DNA of 64,000 nt from Dipetalonema caudispina (lineage: Eukaryota > Nematoda > Chromadorea > Rhabditida > Onchocercidae). Position numbers and translations under genes: made by a program. The notes beneath the pieces are model-generated. The model saw nothing but the letters and a program-made list of their open reading frames with translations. It was not told the origin of the DNA and did not search any database. Shown here in pieces: positions 1-15,700 of this stretch (its first letter is position 1; every line of letters starts with the position of its first letter). The stretch covers positions 1-64,000 of the forward strand of contig JABVXV010000042.1 of assembly GCA_013365325.1 (NCBI GenBank), given 5' to 3'.

Positions 1-1
1 T

Positions 2-393
2 AAAATTCCTGAATGTATTAAAAACGTAATTGATATGTCCATACTTTTACAAATGACATTAAACTTGGAGATCCAGGTAAGGGGTCGATTCAGAAAGTTT
101 GAATCGGTTTCTCTAAAAATTCATTAATTCATTCCTTTAAATCCGTATGTAATAATTCCAATTTTTAAAATGCTTTAGACTGGTACAAAATTAATAGCAA
201 TTTTTGCATCGTTGAGCTTTATCATTTCATTCCAACATTGCTTTCTTACGTAAATGTTGCATAATTACGTACAACTTCAGAAATTGATAAATTGGATCAC
301 AAAGTTTTATCTCACCCATTTATCTCACTTTAGTCCTCCGCAGACTAACTCATTTTTTCACGCGTCTCACAGGAAAATTGCCTCCGCAACTGA
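2..393 (+). CDS. 3' end of an unidentified gene (partial, last two exons)
   Basis: An open frame from base 2 to 76 (25 codons) ends at a good donor, CAG|GTAAGG, in phase 0. Two acceptors could follow. The first, at 371-372, gives a short tail ending at TGA 391-393. The second, a T/C-rich acceptor just before base 347, gives a longer tail in another frame that would run past 393 to a TGA near 424. AATAAA near 456 could be the poly(A) signal. The visible residues are hydrophobic and leucine/isoleucine-rich, but I do not recognise a family. The gene continues off the left edge, so nothing can be said about its function. The end coordinate given is for the short-tail model. Confidence 0.3.
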
Positions 394-663
394 AGGAATG
401 CAGAAAATATTTCCCGGAAGTTACTGAATTCGAGTGAAGATTTCTATACTCCAGGAATAAACAAATTAATTTCTCATTCAGAAACAAAATTTATTGTGTA
501 ATTTGTTTGAAATGCTGTGAGTTTGTTGTATGTTACTAAAAGTGTTATATAAGTTTTAAGAAATTTTTGAAAAATACGATTGTTAGAAATCTCCGCGGTT
601 CTTGTTTTAATTAGAAAAAGTGTATGTTTCAGCTTGTACATAATAATTTAAAATTCATGACCA

Positions 664-1014
664 CTAGAACCCATCAGTTCCGTACCAATCTACTGTACTC
701 TGAAAATTGGAAGCTTGGAAATCACTTTTAGAACTGGCGTAAACTGTCGGCACTGTGGGCACCAATGTGCTGAGAAATATAATGCCACAACTTTTTTGTT
801 CTGAAATGACGATATTCTGAGAATGAATGTGTGCAGCACAATTTAAAAAAGGATGTAGAAAAATGGTAATTCGATGACACTTTCCTCATTTGTAGATTTC
901 CAGAAAAATCAATTTAAAATGAATCATTAGAAGGCTTACGGCCAACGCATCGCTTCCTTTCTTTACTGTGCCGTCAGCCTTCTTCAAATCGATATTAGCG
1001 AATACATCAGCCAT
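664..1014 (-). pseudogene. Truncated nucleoredoxin/tryparedoxin-like gene
   Basis: Three phase-0 exons read on the minus strand: 1014-940, 800-726 and 699-664 (TAG). The first 25 residues start MADVFANIDLKKADG, the usual start of nematode nucleoredoxin-like proteins. Exon 2 carries the start of the thioredoxin fold (KKVVALYFSAHWCPQCRQF). The redox motif is CPQC instead of the family's usual CPPC. Exon 3 adds only 11 residues before a stop, giving 61 aa, whereas the family needs about 140-150 aa for a complete fold. Ignoring the last intron also leads to a stop within 12 codons. The rest of the domain is not found between here and base 1. I infer a broken or truncated copy; an assembly break is the alternative. 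The resemblance is clear, the functional status is not. Confidence 0.6.
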
Positions 1015-3876
1015 TTCTGAGTTTTGCAGAAGAATTTTCTGATCTGACAAGAAATGTTACCTCCGCTTCTGGTTGTATGAAACATAAAATGCATAAAATC
1101 AAATGAAATTCTAAACTTTTTCTATGCCTTGCGATACCCATTTCCAGCGGAAAATTTTTAATTTGATCAAATTGTTTTGTTAATATTATATTAAGGGGAT
1201 TTGCATGCTGATATATAAAGCTAGGTGATAATCTCCAAATTGACGACCGATCGTTCTGTATTTTCATGAAACCTTCGCATTTCAATTTTATCTAATATTA
1301 TGTTTATGATTTAACCTAAGAAATACTCGCTACTGCCAACCCATCCTAAACAATGATTCTACTTTGGTTTTCGGACTGTATCGAAAAAGTCACATCTCGG
1401 TTGGTGTTGCTCTTTCGGTGTTACGCTCTCGACCGGTTATTAGTTACAGAGGATAACGACAAATGTTCTGAGCAATCCTAAAAGTTTATAGGAGATGATT
1501 TTATACATCAGTACACATTATTCTTTACCGAACAACACTTATGTACAGAAACATAAGAAGTACAAATAATCTCAAATATGATTTTGCCTAAAACTGTTGT
1601 TTGCGAGATGATAGAAATGGAAAAAATCAAAGGCCAAATATTACTTTTATAGAAAAAGAAAGGAAAACAAAAGTAGAGTTCCAAGAAAGCAACCAGAAAA
1701 TAAAAAGCAATCCGTTTATTTAATATACCTTAAAATAATTAGTTGTTATTGACCTTGCTGTTAATCGAATTAGTCCATTATTTAATCATCCCATCATTCA
1801 AGAAATCGAATGTGAAATGAATGACTCACTAATAGTGATATCAAAAAGTAGAAGATACTATTGCAACAGCAAGATAATCATAAACTAAACTCCCAACATT
1901 TATTTCCACGATACAAATTAACACACAGGAGAATGGGTTTGTCAAGCATCGTCATAATAAATAACGCTTCAGAGGTATATTGTCAAGGTACTGATAGGAA
2001 ATATTTCACCATTGCTTCACCTAATAGAGAAATAATCCACCGCTATAGAAATATGACGTTTTTTTTTTTTTTTTTTTTGGGAAACTTGTAAATACGAGGC
2101 GAAAAAGAGTAAAATGAAAACGCGGAAGAACTAAACAAAATTTATATGATATTTACGCTGGAAATGGGTTATAACAACAAAAGTACATTTAAAAGTGTAA
2201 CTAACATTGATAAAATCGCAAGGAAAACTTGAAACGGTTGTGTGCAGTACAAAGAATAGAACTGCTCGAAAGTGATTTATTTTACGATGAAAAAAACCAC
2301 CACTTCCAAGTAAATTGCTCAAAAGTCTTTTAAATTTTCGACCTCCTCAAGGTTTTGCTACATGAGAGTCATTACGTAAAAGTCACCAAAAAGAATCTCA
2401 CCAGAAGCTTTTTGATACCTTCAAGAATAAATAACATTGCATCCGACACTGGAAAGATTTGGCGTTGGCGTTAATATTAGCTCGAAAAAAATTTAGCTAA
2501 CGAATGCCTCGAGAGAAGTTGACATTTCCACGGGTCAATTAAGTAATAAGGAGACGGTACTTACTGATTACTGCGTTTCTGTTTACTATCCGCGAATACT
2601 GTGAAGCGACCATAATTTAATTCAGCAATACTTCAATGTTCCTTACTAAATTCAAGCCTGCCATGCCGAATGTATGAAAAGAGAAAGACACCATTCTGTG
2701 CCGAAACGAGTTTTGTTGAAAATCTGAAAAACTGTAAAAATATTTTCCTACCTATTCCAAAAAAATGCACCGAACAATACCTACTCCGAAATCTCGCAGA
2801 AAAAAAGTTTTTGGAGTGTGACGGTCTTATTACGTCTTGGTAGCAGTTAACTGCTGCCAATATTTGAGTTACTAATGTTGAATTTTTCACCTGTAAAAGT
2901 TCCCAAAAAACCATCTTTTTAGAGAAAATCTTTCTTTATCAAGTGTAGCCACAATGTATTCCAACTACTGTGGAAGTATAGCCAAGAATTTTGAAACATT
3001 TTATTGACAAATCTGACACTTACAGATTGTTATACACAATGATGGGATGAATAAGAAGGTGAGGAGCTGTAATATAGCGTAGTACAACGCAAAATAATAT
3101 AATGTACATTACGAAATTGAATATCGAAGAACAAATATATCTTACAATGTCCCAATGCTACTTTTTAAGTATTTGTAAAAATTGCATTGAAGGGACAAAT
3201 TAGTTTATTTTTCTAGAACTAAGAGTGCCCAAAAACACCAGAAGTAATAACGAGACTTTTCCGCTTTAATTAAAAGATTATAGACCTCGTAATAATTCAA
3301 CATTCTCTTCCAACAAGGTAGTCTTCTTCTGCCTATAGTCTAATTTTTCTTCATACATTATTCCTTTGAACAATGTACAAACGCTTAGAAAATATTGGAA
3401 AAGAATTAAAAGTTATGGACGCACTGAATCTCTAATACGAAGAAGCATACGTTTGTGTTTTCTTGCATTTTAAACATTTATGTCGTTTACTGTTTTATAA
3501 AGCACATTTCTAGATGAAATCACGCAGCAGTGCAATTATCCATATAATATATTACCCCGAAAACGACATAAGAATGCAAAAGTTTACACTTCGTGTGAAA
3601 CATGCGCATTTATTTATAATTTATGAAAATCAAATCCATCAAAAAATCAGATTGCCGCACTTTATTATAAGGCCCTCCCCAACAAATTTTCAAAAATAAA
3701 GCGTATAAAAACTTGCATTATTAACTGTCTTATTGTTTTAATAAAAATGCAATACTGAAATCGATGAATAAAATGGGTGTAAACTGAAGGTGAAAAGATA
3801 AAACATTTAGTTAAAAGAAAAAGATGTAAAAATGGAGAAACGAAGCAAAGCAAATAATTTTACTCGCATCATTCAC
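1015..3876. other. Intergenic, no gene recognised
   Basis: AT-rich DNA with short ORFs on both strands that show no family resemblance and no consistent exon structure. It includes a run of about 19 T near 2060-2078. The 93-codon minus-strand ORF at 2633-2914 is phenylalanine/serine-rich and looks like chance. Confidence 0.5.
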
Positions 3877-5432
<1,556 letters not shown>

Positions 5433-6176
5433 TCAGAGGACAGAAGATCACGTGAAAGGCGAAAACTATGTTATTTCAGCTAATACGCAAGGTATATGAC
5501 GCACGAATCATTCTAACTTGTCCCTCTTTCCGTGGAATCTATTTCTCAAAGAAACGATGTTTCAGAGGGACATAGCACTACGAATAGGACGACAGTAGTG
5601 GAAAAGAAGAGGTATAACACAATTATTGATAATAATAAAGTTCAAAACAACGAGAAAATTGTGATACTTCTCCCGCTCTCTCTCTCTCTCTCCTTCTCTC
5701 TTGCAAGAGCTAACAGTCCTCATGATAGTAATGGACAAAGAAATGTTCAGAAATATGGGATAATGATTTTAGCAATTGTTTAAGTTGATAAAAAAGTTAA
5801 CACTGTACATCAGATACATTCCAGTAATTTTTGCTCTTTGTTGATATTAACATAGATATCAGAATAACAGAAAAAACAAAACTGAAAAAGGATAATGTTC
5901 ATCTTTATTGATTGAAATATTTAAACATGAATATCCCAAAGAATCATTCCTTCTGCTGTAAAAATATCCTACCCAATGGATTCTGTAAATTCATGAAGCA
6001 TCACAAGGATTAATAACAAGAATGATGTGTCGCCCACCCAACTCTTCTTGCACCAATCGATTCATTCATTCATTCTCTTCTCATCCTACCCAATGATACA
6101 TGTCGTGTCGCTCGCCTGTCTACTCCACAACACACAAACGCACTTCGTGTCATAAGGGGGCCATACACGTCCATAC

Positions 6177-6297
6177 CTTCATACATACATACATACATAC
6201 ACATACATACATACATACATACACATACATACATACATACATACATACATACATACATACACACATACATATATACATACATACACATACATACGTA
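6177..6297. repeat. (ATAC/CATA)n microsatellite
   Basis: About 120 bases of imperfect tetranucleotide repeat, mainly CATA units with occasional CACA and TATA variants. It produces false long ORFs of repeated Met-Tyr-Val-Cys or His-Thr-Tyr-Ile on both strands. Confidence 0.9.
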
Positions 6298-7085
6298 TAA
6301 TATACATATGTGTACGTGAACGAATGGATACGTAAGCGTAAATATATACGCGGAAATATTGTAAATAGTAATTAACGACGCGTCAAATGATTAGCGTGGT
6401 GTTGTGTGGCGGAATACCAGCTAGTCGTGTACAATGATAGATAATGAATATGAATAGATGATCCATTCGGCAATAAGGAATAATAAAATGAGAAGCATAC
6501 GTTTTCAGCTAATTTACTGTAATTTAAAAAGTAAAAAGATTATTACGTGTTATTATTGCAGACAAATCATTTTACTATGAACTAATCTTATTGAAACGTG
6601 ACCTATTCATAGCTTCAATGTATTCTACATGTATGTATCGAAAATATGAGAAAGCAACATTTTACATGAATCATTTCTGTAAATTATGAAAATGCAACCT
6701 CGAAAAATTTGTCATTAATAGACAATTAATGTGGTAGGGATATACTCCTAGTGATGGCGATCTATCTTTCCATTCAATTTATGATGTACTTTCAAGTTGC
6801 AAATCATAGAATCATGATTTACTGACTTCAAATCTAAACATCAGAAGGATTTTTGTAGTAAAGAAACTACGAAATTATTTTTGTTCTAGACAAAAAGCAA
6901 GTGAATCAGTACAAGTGGCAAGTTAATAGTACAAGATGTCATCAGGTGGATACGATTAACGACAGAGTAGTAAACATTTCCATTATAGATGCTAAATGAT
7001 CTGATGTTTGTGTATAAAAGGGTTTTACTTTGTTACCATGTATTGTAGAGTTTAATGGTAATTTCAAAAGAAGATAATAATCAAC

Positions 7086-7317
7086 TTAGTGGTTCGATCG
7101 AAAAGAAGAATCAATAGCAATCGTTGGTTTCCTTGTGAGGGCCGAACTCAGACCAGAAAGGGTCATGACCACTTTTTGATGATATGCTGTCCCTATAACT
7201 TTCTGAATCCAGGAAAACCATTTCATTCCAAGAAGTGTGTTTTACAGATGGATGAGGTAAACCGAAAATCGTAACGCTTACAGGTGGTTGGTTAGTAGAA
7301 GAGGTGCAATTTTCCAT
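7086..7317 (-). CDS. Weak candidate for a 50-aa two-exon gene
   Basis: A possible first exon at 7317-7282 encodes 12 residues and ends at a good donor, CCT|GTAAGC. A 79-nt intron ends in GGATTCAG, followed by an open phase-0 exon at 7202-7086 with a TAA stop. The patch is richer in GC than its surroundings. An alternative frame through the same bases is also open, which weakens the case. No family is recognised. Confidence 0.15.
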
Positions 7318-9790
7318 GACAGTATCCACTACACGTCATATAACCAATGTTCTAAAATCTGAATGAACTGAGTTACAAAGCTTTATCTTACCTCTATCTA
7401 TTAATCGATTATCACTTCTTTAAGCATTACAGCAACTTTTTGCAGGAAAAATACTTTACAACCAGTAGGATGCAGGAAGTGCTTCCGAAGAGTTCGATGA
7501 ATTCTGAAGCACAGAAGTAACAAACTTATTTTCAGCTTACAAAAATAAATGAAGTACAGCCCGAAATCACGATTCTTTTTCGTCAAATTAAAACTAAGAT
7601 AACCGTAAATTCGACCAAAAAGGTTACCTTTACATGGATGAAATCATACATGTTAGTCATTACTAATTAATAATTTCGCAGATGTATCGTGCGAACTTGA
7701 AAAAAAGAAAAACTTTCTTCGAAACATCCTATTCTAAAACCAATCAACCAAAACGAAACAGAAAAGTTCATTAGTAGTAATAAAACCATCGATGATCTTT
7801 AACAGATAATTTGAGTATTTCAAATAAAAAAAAATTACATATAACAATAGTGTGTTTGATTACAATAAGTAATTTGCAAGCACAATAATTACAAGATGGA
7901 AGGAAACAACCACTATTTAAATTAATACGCCTACATAACCCCTTTTCACTCTTTACCTGATGTTTTTGATAATATCATCAAATATGTTTACCTTTATTAA
8001 TATTTAGGCATCAACTTCATTTAGCTAACCCATTTCCAATGGTGTAAAAAATGCCTACAAAAATTTCATTAAAAGCATATAGGCAATCAATAATTATTTC
8101 CATTCAATTCATTTACATATGAGCATAATTACCTATTTAACCTTACATTTTTGTATATACATGCATTCACACTTACACTTCTCTTCTCTCCATCTCTTTG
8201 CAAAATCATTAACAAAGTGGCAGTAATCCACCTTAATTATGATCACTACTACAAGCTTATTACAGGAAGATTGAAGTTTGTCAATTTGCTTTCATTATCG
8301 ATACAATAATCAATCAATCAATTCGAAGATCTCCACTATATTTATTATATGTGGTGTCAGAAGAGGAGAGTTCAAACCCTTCTCATTTCCAAAAGTAACG
8401 GTTTCGGAAATACAAGACAATGTTCCCTAAATGATCACATAACCAGTTTTGCTAGCCAAATGATCTTCTGTACTTTCCTTCTTATCCACGACTAGTCTAG
8501 TGCTTTGTTCATCCCTAAGAATAGCAAGTTTTAAATTTAACCCCTATTGTTTGATAACATCCCATATTAAAGCTAAATTCCAATACTTCGATTTTAGGAA
8601 GAAATTTGACCAGCTCCAAATTAATGCAATTTTTCACTAATCGTATTACGCTTAGAAAACTGTATTGGAAGGAAAATTCTCAGAACAAGCATATGCATTC
8701 AACATCAAAATTTGTTGTGATGCTTCCAAGATAAAAGCGGTAATGACGAGACTTCTAGATGGAACATAACAATTTAGAAATTCGATATCGATTATCACGA
8801 ACTTAAAAACGCTTAGAAAGCTTCGTGAAACATTCATGTGCGGAAATTAAAACATACAAGGGAATATTTACTTTAGAAATATAGAAATGAAAATCAAAAA
8901 TAGAATATATATATAACAAAGTAACACTAGCATTTAGGAAGTTCCATACGAAACTCCACGCATGAATAAAACGGAACGGACCATTTACAGCACATCAGTA
9001 CACAAACGAGCATGAAATAAGAGAAGGGAACAAAGGAAAGATAAAACTACAATTTTAAACACCTAATTTTAAAAATAACGTGATTCGAAATTAAAATTAA
9101 ATTTTAATTAAAATTAAAAGTAACGATATGTTAGACCCACCGAATTATTGATTAAGCATTGTGATTGAATCACTGAATACACGAAGAAATTCATCATTAA
9201 TTAGAGCCATCTGATCAAGTATAGTTAGTACAGTACAGTCAATCTAGCACGGCCCAATTTCCCTTACGACAACATGCCGACTAGAGCCAGGTATAGAGGA
9301 AGTCACGGCGCAAACCGTCAAACCATTTCCGCTTAATCCATCAAATACAACAGTTCGTTTCAATGCCACTTTGTACTGAAAGATGACACTGTTTGATAAT
9401 CGAATATATTTATATATATATAGATATAGATATATAAGAACAATTTTACTAAATGATTAAAAAGAAACAAAAATGACTTAGACATATCATTCCTTTTCCT
9501 AATACATAACGATGAATCGTTAAGTCAAAATGTCAAAAAAGACAAAGGAAATAAATACAAAGTAGTTAACGGAGCTGCGAATAAACCGAATGTAATTCAA
9601 GAGCTGACAACTAGAAAAGAGAAAGTAGGGACAACTTTTGCACACAAATCCTGCTCATAACTAGCATAACAAGTGGAAATCCAATTTGTCAAACGTACTA
9701 ACGCTTGTGGAATTACAGTATCAAAACATTCGCAGAGTTTCAAACAATTATGGAAAACGAAAATTTAAAAATATTTCAATATCTAGAAAC

Positions 9791-12700
9791 TCAAATATCA
9801 TCATCTAGAATAATGCTAGTATTAATGACATCCCGACTGTTAGCCCCATCAACTATGACATCCTGCTCTTGAGCATCATCATCAATAACAATATCATCGT
9901 TATTGATATTCCTGCCACGGCCGTCTACTTCAAACGATTCACTTATGACCATAACGTCGTCATCACCCAAAGCGGATGGCTCCTCCAAATCAATCACTGT
10001 ATCACTATTAGATGATGCACCCATTGCCACTGCCTCATCTGGAATTGTAATCGATGAGATATTAGGATGCACCGAGAACATACTGTAAGGGAAGTTAAAT
10101 GATGAAGGACAAAGCTTTAGATCCTACAGTGAAATCCCCCCTAATTCTTTTTTCTGAACATGTAAACTCAAAAAATTTCTAAGATTTGGAGTACGAGCAA
10201 AGATAGGAGTTTTATGGTAGTTTTATGGATACTTTCGGAAAATATCAGAAAACTAAAATATCCTAATTATGAAAGTAATTTCTCTTCTACGATTTCCGTA
10301 AGACCGACAACACAACCGAAGAAAGCCAAAGTTATTTTGAAAGAAATCACTCAGTAATACCTCTTAGAGTGTTGATAGTAGTATTTCTAGTTCGATGAAT
10401 ACCCAGTAACATCCTACTCAGGTATCCATGACGAAAAGTATCGAACTCAGAATGTAATATCCCGTGGCGAAGCTGCAAACCCATTAATCGCTGACTTCTG
10501 CGGCGTCGACGCAAACGTTCAAATCGCCGTCGACTACGAGAAACTGCCATAGAATTTCCTCTACTAGTGGTACTTGAAAGACTCTAAAAAATTTATGATA
10601 AACGAACTGCGTCTTCATAATTTAATTAATTTCAGTTTTTTTCATTACTCATGAATGAACAGATTCTTACTGAGAATGCCTTCTTGAATATATTTTCAGC
10701 CTATAAATTACCATTTAGTAGAGAATCAAGAACTTCTGAAAATTCAGAAAAAGTACCTGTTCGTCATCATCATCACCATCACTTAAAACAATTTCTCCAC
10801 TATTCTGCTGTACTCCTCGTTGATTTGAATTTTCTCGCTGAAAAGAATGACCTAAGCAGAACTTGTAAAGTTGTTAAGAAAGAGTTTCTTAAACGCTGAA
10901 CTGATCGACAAACATATACATCAGTGAAAAGAAAAATGATATAAAATACAAAGAGCAACTAACCCTATTTCGCATTCGATGACGATATTGCACGTAAGAT
11001 TGAACAATTGCCTAAATACAAATCATTTAGTATAATTCTGTACCCAATAAACAATATTAACAAAGAGCAATTATCGTTTTTTACACATCTTGCTAACTTC
11101 TGTAAATTCCAGCTGCTGTTACATGTGAAATTAAATGAAAATTTAACAAATTCAATTATATTATTATTAAATTCATTTTACTTATCCCAAATCAAAATTG
11201 ACAAAATTCACTTCGACTGTATCGCCCAAAGCCGTTTCTTCATTTGGAGGAAGAACCTCATCACTTGTTTCGAGGATGAGAAGCAAACGGCGCAAACTTA
11301 TTAACTGTAAAGTTACAGATTTAAGTATGACACTTTGTAGAATACCGAGTAAAAGAAAGCTCTTAGAAGACTTCCTAATCAGAACTCATGAAATTTGGAA
11401 AAAAAGCAATTTTTAAGTTTATCTGGCAAAAGAATAATTTAAAAAACGACAACAATGCTTCATCATTCAATTCCCTCCTGGACGATTCGAAAAAAAATTC
11501 AGAAGTGCTTCAAGAGCAAGCAAAGTCTTTATGCAGTCTCAAAATTAATTCTAGTCCAGAAAAAAAAATTAATAAATACCGCATCAGTATATGCAGATAC
11601 AAAATTCAAATAAGATGGCGATATTCTTTCAACACGATCTTGTGTCAATATCTGCCCAGAAGCCCTGAAAAGAGGTAATAGTAAAATCATTTTCTAATAA
11701 ATAAAGAAGTGAAAAATATATGTAATGCAGCTACTTTATTCCTTCATTAATAACCTCGAAATACTTGGGTCAAAGTGCAGCAGAAAAATCAGCAACTTAC
11801 TGATTTCTGTTGGGTGGATACAAATTGTTCAGTTCTACCTGAAATAACATTTGCTATAATATTACAAAAACTGTTTACTTTTTATTAATCGTCACATATA
11901 ATGGAATAAAATGCACATTCTTCATACCACTCCATTTCATGCCATTTCTTCCTTTTCTCTCACCTGTCCGGATCATACTTTCATCCATTAATAGAAGTTG
12001 GAATTTCTCCGATTTTCTCATATTTTTTGTTATTATACTGAAGAGGTGCTCAAGTTAACAGAGAAAACTAAGGAATTTCCAAGCATAAAAGATTTACTTG
12101 AATATCGTCATCATTGATATTAGTTCCAAAGAGCACCAAATTCATATTTGTCAATCGTCGTCTATATTCTATTCTGCTAAAAAATATTTAAGATTTCTAA
12201 AAATTTGTCAGAAAAGTAAATTTCTAAGCATATGACATTAACACTCGGAAACTGGGACAACTTCACAAAAAATCCTCATTTCTGGAAAACGAAGTAAAAC
12301 ATATATGCTGCAGACTAAACAGTATCTCACGTATATCAGCACTATATTCGGGTATTACGAAATAACACACCTGATATATTCGCTATTTTGATCGAACAAA
12401 GCTACCTCCTGACCACTGACAGCAAATTCATATAACAGTTCCACAAAATGATCAACGAAATTGGCTAAAACAAGGCATTCCTCGCGAAGACAAGAAGTGA
12501 ACTGCGGCGACATGATCTGATGGGTCTTGGCTAAATCGTACACAAATTCAACAACGTGTTCCAAATTATGCGCATTCTGGAAAATTTGTTCATGGCATAA
12601 AATACGATGGACAACTTTCGTGCAGTTATCAGTAATTACTTGCAGTTATAATTTTAGGTTGCGTTATACATAAAGATGATTTCTTTAATCTATCAAAATT

Positions 12701-15700
12701 AAAAATACTGGATAATACACGTTGACCATCATCAAAGGAAAGAATTCCGTATCAATTTCCTAAGTTATTGCTTCTTCTTTGTCTCTCATTTACATTATTT
12801 TGCCTATGACTGAAAAGAAAGAGTGTGATCTAGAATAGCAAATTACAATCAATAACAGAAGTAACAAAATTATGGACCAAATACTTACTGGCACAATAGC
12901 ATTAAGCTCACGTCGCACAAATTCAGAAATACGTGTTCGCTCATTTCTTTCATTATCTCGAAAATACTGTGGTGAAACACTATTCCGACGAATTCCTATA
13001 TTAGTAGTGTTAACCACTGGTACACGCTGTAGTCGAAGCTCATAAACCAAGACTCGAAATGCTGGGTCGGATATTATTTCACGTCTGAATCATTCCATAT
13101 CGAAATTTGTAAGTCAAGGAAGAAAAAACATGTGTTAAGTGGAAGTAGCTATTACAAATTAATAACAGCTTCATAAGAACTCTATTCATCCAGTCCAACA
13201 TCCATCTCAATTATAGCGAATTTTATGTCAATCAAACATGGCCGAAAAAAGCTTTTTGAACGAGATTTGCGAGTTAGATTACTTTGACGTTAACCATCCT
13301 ATTTCAGAGATTTTTTCTTTCGCTACACGAAGTTACCAGTAAGTCTGCTGTAGTCCAAAAGCTAAGAGAAACTTTCACTTGCTGCAAGAAAAAATTACTG
13401 ACTATCAGGTCTTAAACGATTTATGTAAGTGTTTCTAAACATAAAAAATATTCCAAACAGCTCATAAAAATTCAACCTTGATCGTTCCCAATTATCCAAA
13501 AGCAACTGATAGCGATTAATCCGATCCACATATTCATGTCGACGGATATCACTTTCCAACATTTCCGATGTTTGTCTTCTGAATATCATAATATATTCTA
13601 TCAATAAGATTCAGTGATTAGGCTGAAGAAGAGCAATGCTCGAATTAACAGTGCAGTAATGAATTTTTGCATGTGGATAGATATGCTGTGAAAATTCCAT
13701 GTCTAGGTGAAATTGCAAAAGAAATTCAAGCCATATGATATGTTCTGCATGGAAAGTATAAAGATAATAAAAAATTATTTATGAAATATCAAATATATTG
13801 CTTTAAAAAATGAATCGGACAGTCTTTAAAAAAAACCTACTCGTTAAATACATGGTCGTGCAAACGAACAAGCCTTTGAAGATGACGTATGCGACGTAGC
13901 AATTCAGCACGTTCTCTTATAAGTGGACGTGAAGAATCTGCTTCAATTCTTTCTCTTATTGCTTGTCGTTGAATAGCCTCCACTGTTACTCTATAAAAGA
14001 GAGAGAAAAAAAAGAACGATTTATATACATAGAAGTCGAAATTCAAAATAAAAAAACCACCAAGGAAGGAGCCAAAGTATCATAATTTTCTCGTCGGTGG
14101 CAATGTCGATTTTCGTAGGATCATACAAAAAGTCATTTTTCTTTAATGATGTGTTCTTATCTCAAGAGATAAAAGAATGCATAATTTTGTTTTTTTTCAT
14201 CAAATGCTAATTAGAGGGTGAAGGATCCCGTTGAAGGTTTCTGACTTGATCACAGCAAGCTACACAGCTACGTTAACAAAGTGTTCAAAGTTGCACGCTT
14301 ACATAATAATTCTAAAGAACCACGAAATATATATTTAGTTCAAGATTCTACTACAATTATGGCCGGTGGCAGCGCTCTAGCATGCAGTATAAGAAGATGC
14401 AACCTTCAGGAGAAACTTACTCTTCTATCTCAATATCGTTATTATCTTTTTTTATTTGATGGATAACTTTTGCTACTGGACGCTTACACATCGGACAGAT
14501 TGGCCGTAACTTAATCCATTCCGTTATGCATCTGAAAAAAACAAATGGATTTCTCGTAGTATATCTAGCTCTCTTTCTTTCTTATAAAAATAACAATGTT
14601 CACTGCAATCCAGAAAAAAGCGAAATCAATTAGAAGTGCTAAACTTGTTTAGAAATTTCAACAATTGATATATACAGGAATAAACCAAAACACTGCACGG
14701 TCCTTTTATCAGAATTACTAGACATTTAGTAAAAGCAACCGTTCAAGAGAGAAAAATACAATTTAACGTTGGTAATGTAAATGTCTAAGAAATGACGTAC
14801 GGATAGCAATACTTATGTGAACAGCCATCCAAACTTGCTTCATCAAACATGGGGACCCCCAAACAAATCGAGCACTTCTCGGCCTTATTATTCACATTAG
14901 TGCCATGTCCTCCATTAGAACCCGTTTCTTCTGATTCTTAAAATAGAATTAATGATAAATAAGACAAGAATACGGCTAAGTCTGCTTAATCACGATAATT
15001 CCACTGGCAGCAATCTAACCAGTATAAGCTTGCCTTTCGGAAAGATAAATTCTACTTCAATTATTGATAAGTGTGGTCTCAACGTATTCTCCAAGCGATA
15101 AATTAGAACAATAAAAGGCTAATCCTTATTCTTCATCTCTCACAGCACTTCTCAGACTAAACAGAAGTTTTAAAATATTGTAGGGATATTTCTGGAGGTA
15201 AAATTAAATTAAGCAGTTTTACTATAATTTGCTTGCATTCTATTTCAGCGAGAAGCAACAAGTGAAACTATGATTCCACTTAAATCATTAAGTAAATGAA
15301 CAAACTTTGCCCTGGTGGTAAAACAGGTAGATCGCTGTTTTTTGTACGATACTTTTCCATGATATCCTCGAATCGTACGAAATACCTTTCGATGATCGGG
15401 AACTACAGAAGAAAAAATGGATGATAAAGACACGAAAAACAGGACATTGTACTAGCCGTACATTCTTCGATATACTAAAGAAAATTTGTCGCACATATCC
15501 AAGCACCGATTATCAAATTTAATCTTAGACTCAACCTAACAACAATAAAATCAAAACTAGGGAAAAGGAAATCTATAACCTAACAAGTATAAATCCAACT
15601 TGAGCAATAGGCTGTGTGCAAATCCGCATAAACTGTGTAATAAAAACAGCAAGCAAGGACTCGTCTTGACCTATACATACAAGTCCAGGTCCAACTTAAA

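Noticed and set aside
6070..6300. ORFs on both strands made of Met-Tyr-Val-Cys or His-Thr-Tyr-Ile repeats
   Set aside because: They are translations of the CATA/TACA microsatellite.
15245..15506. Two overlapping minus-strand ORFs inside TOPORS intron 1
   Set aside because: The 28-nt first exon joins the RING exon in correct phase without them, and their content resembles no domain.
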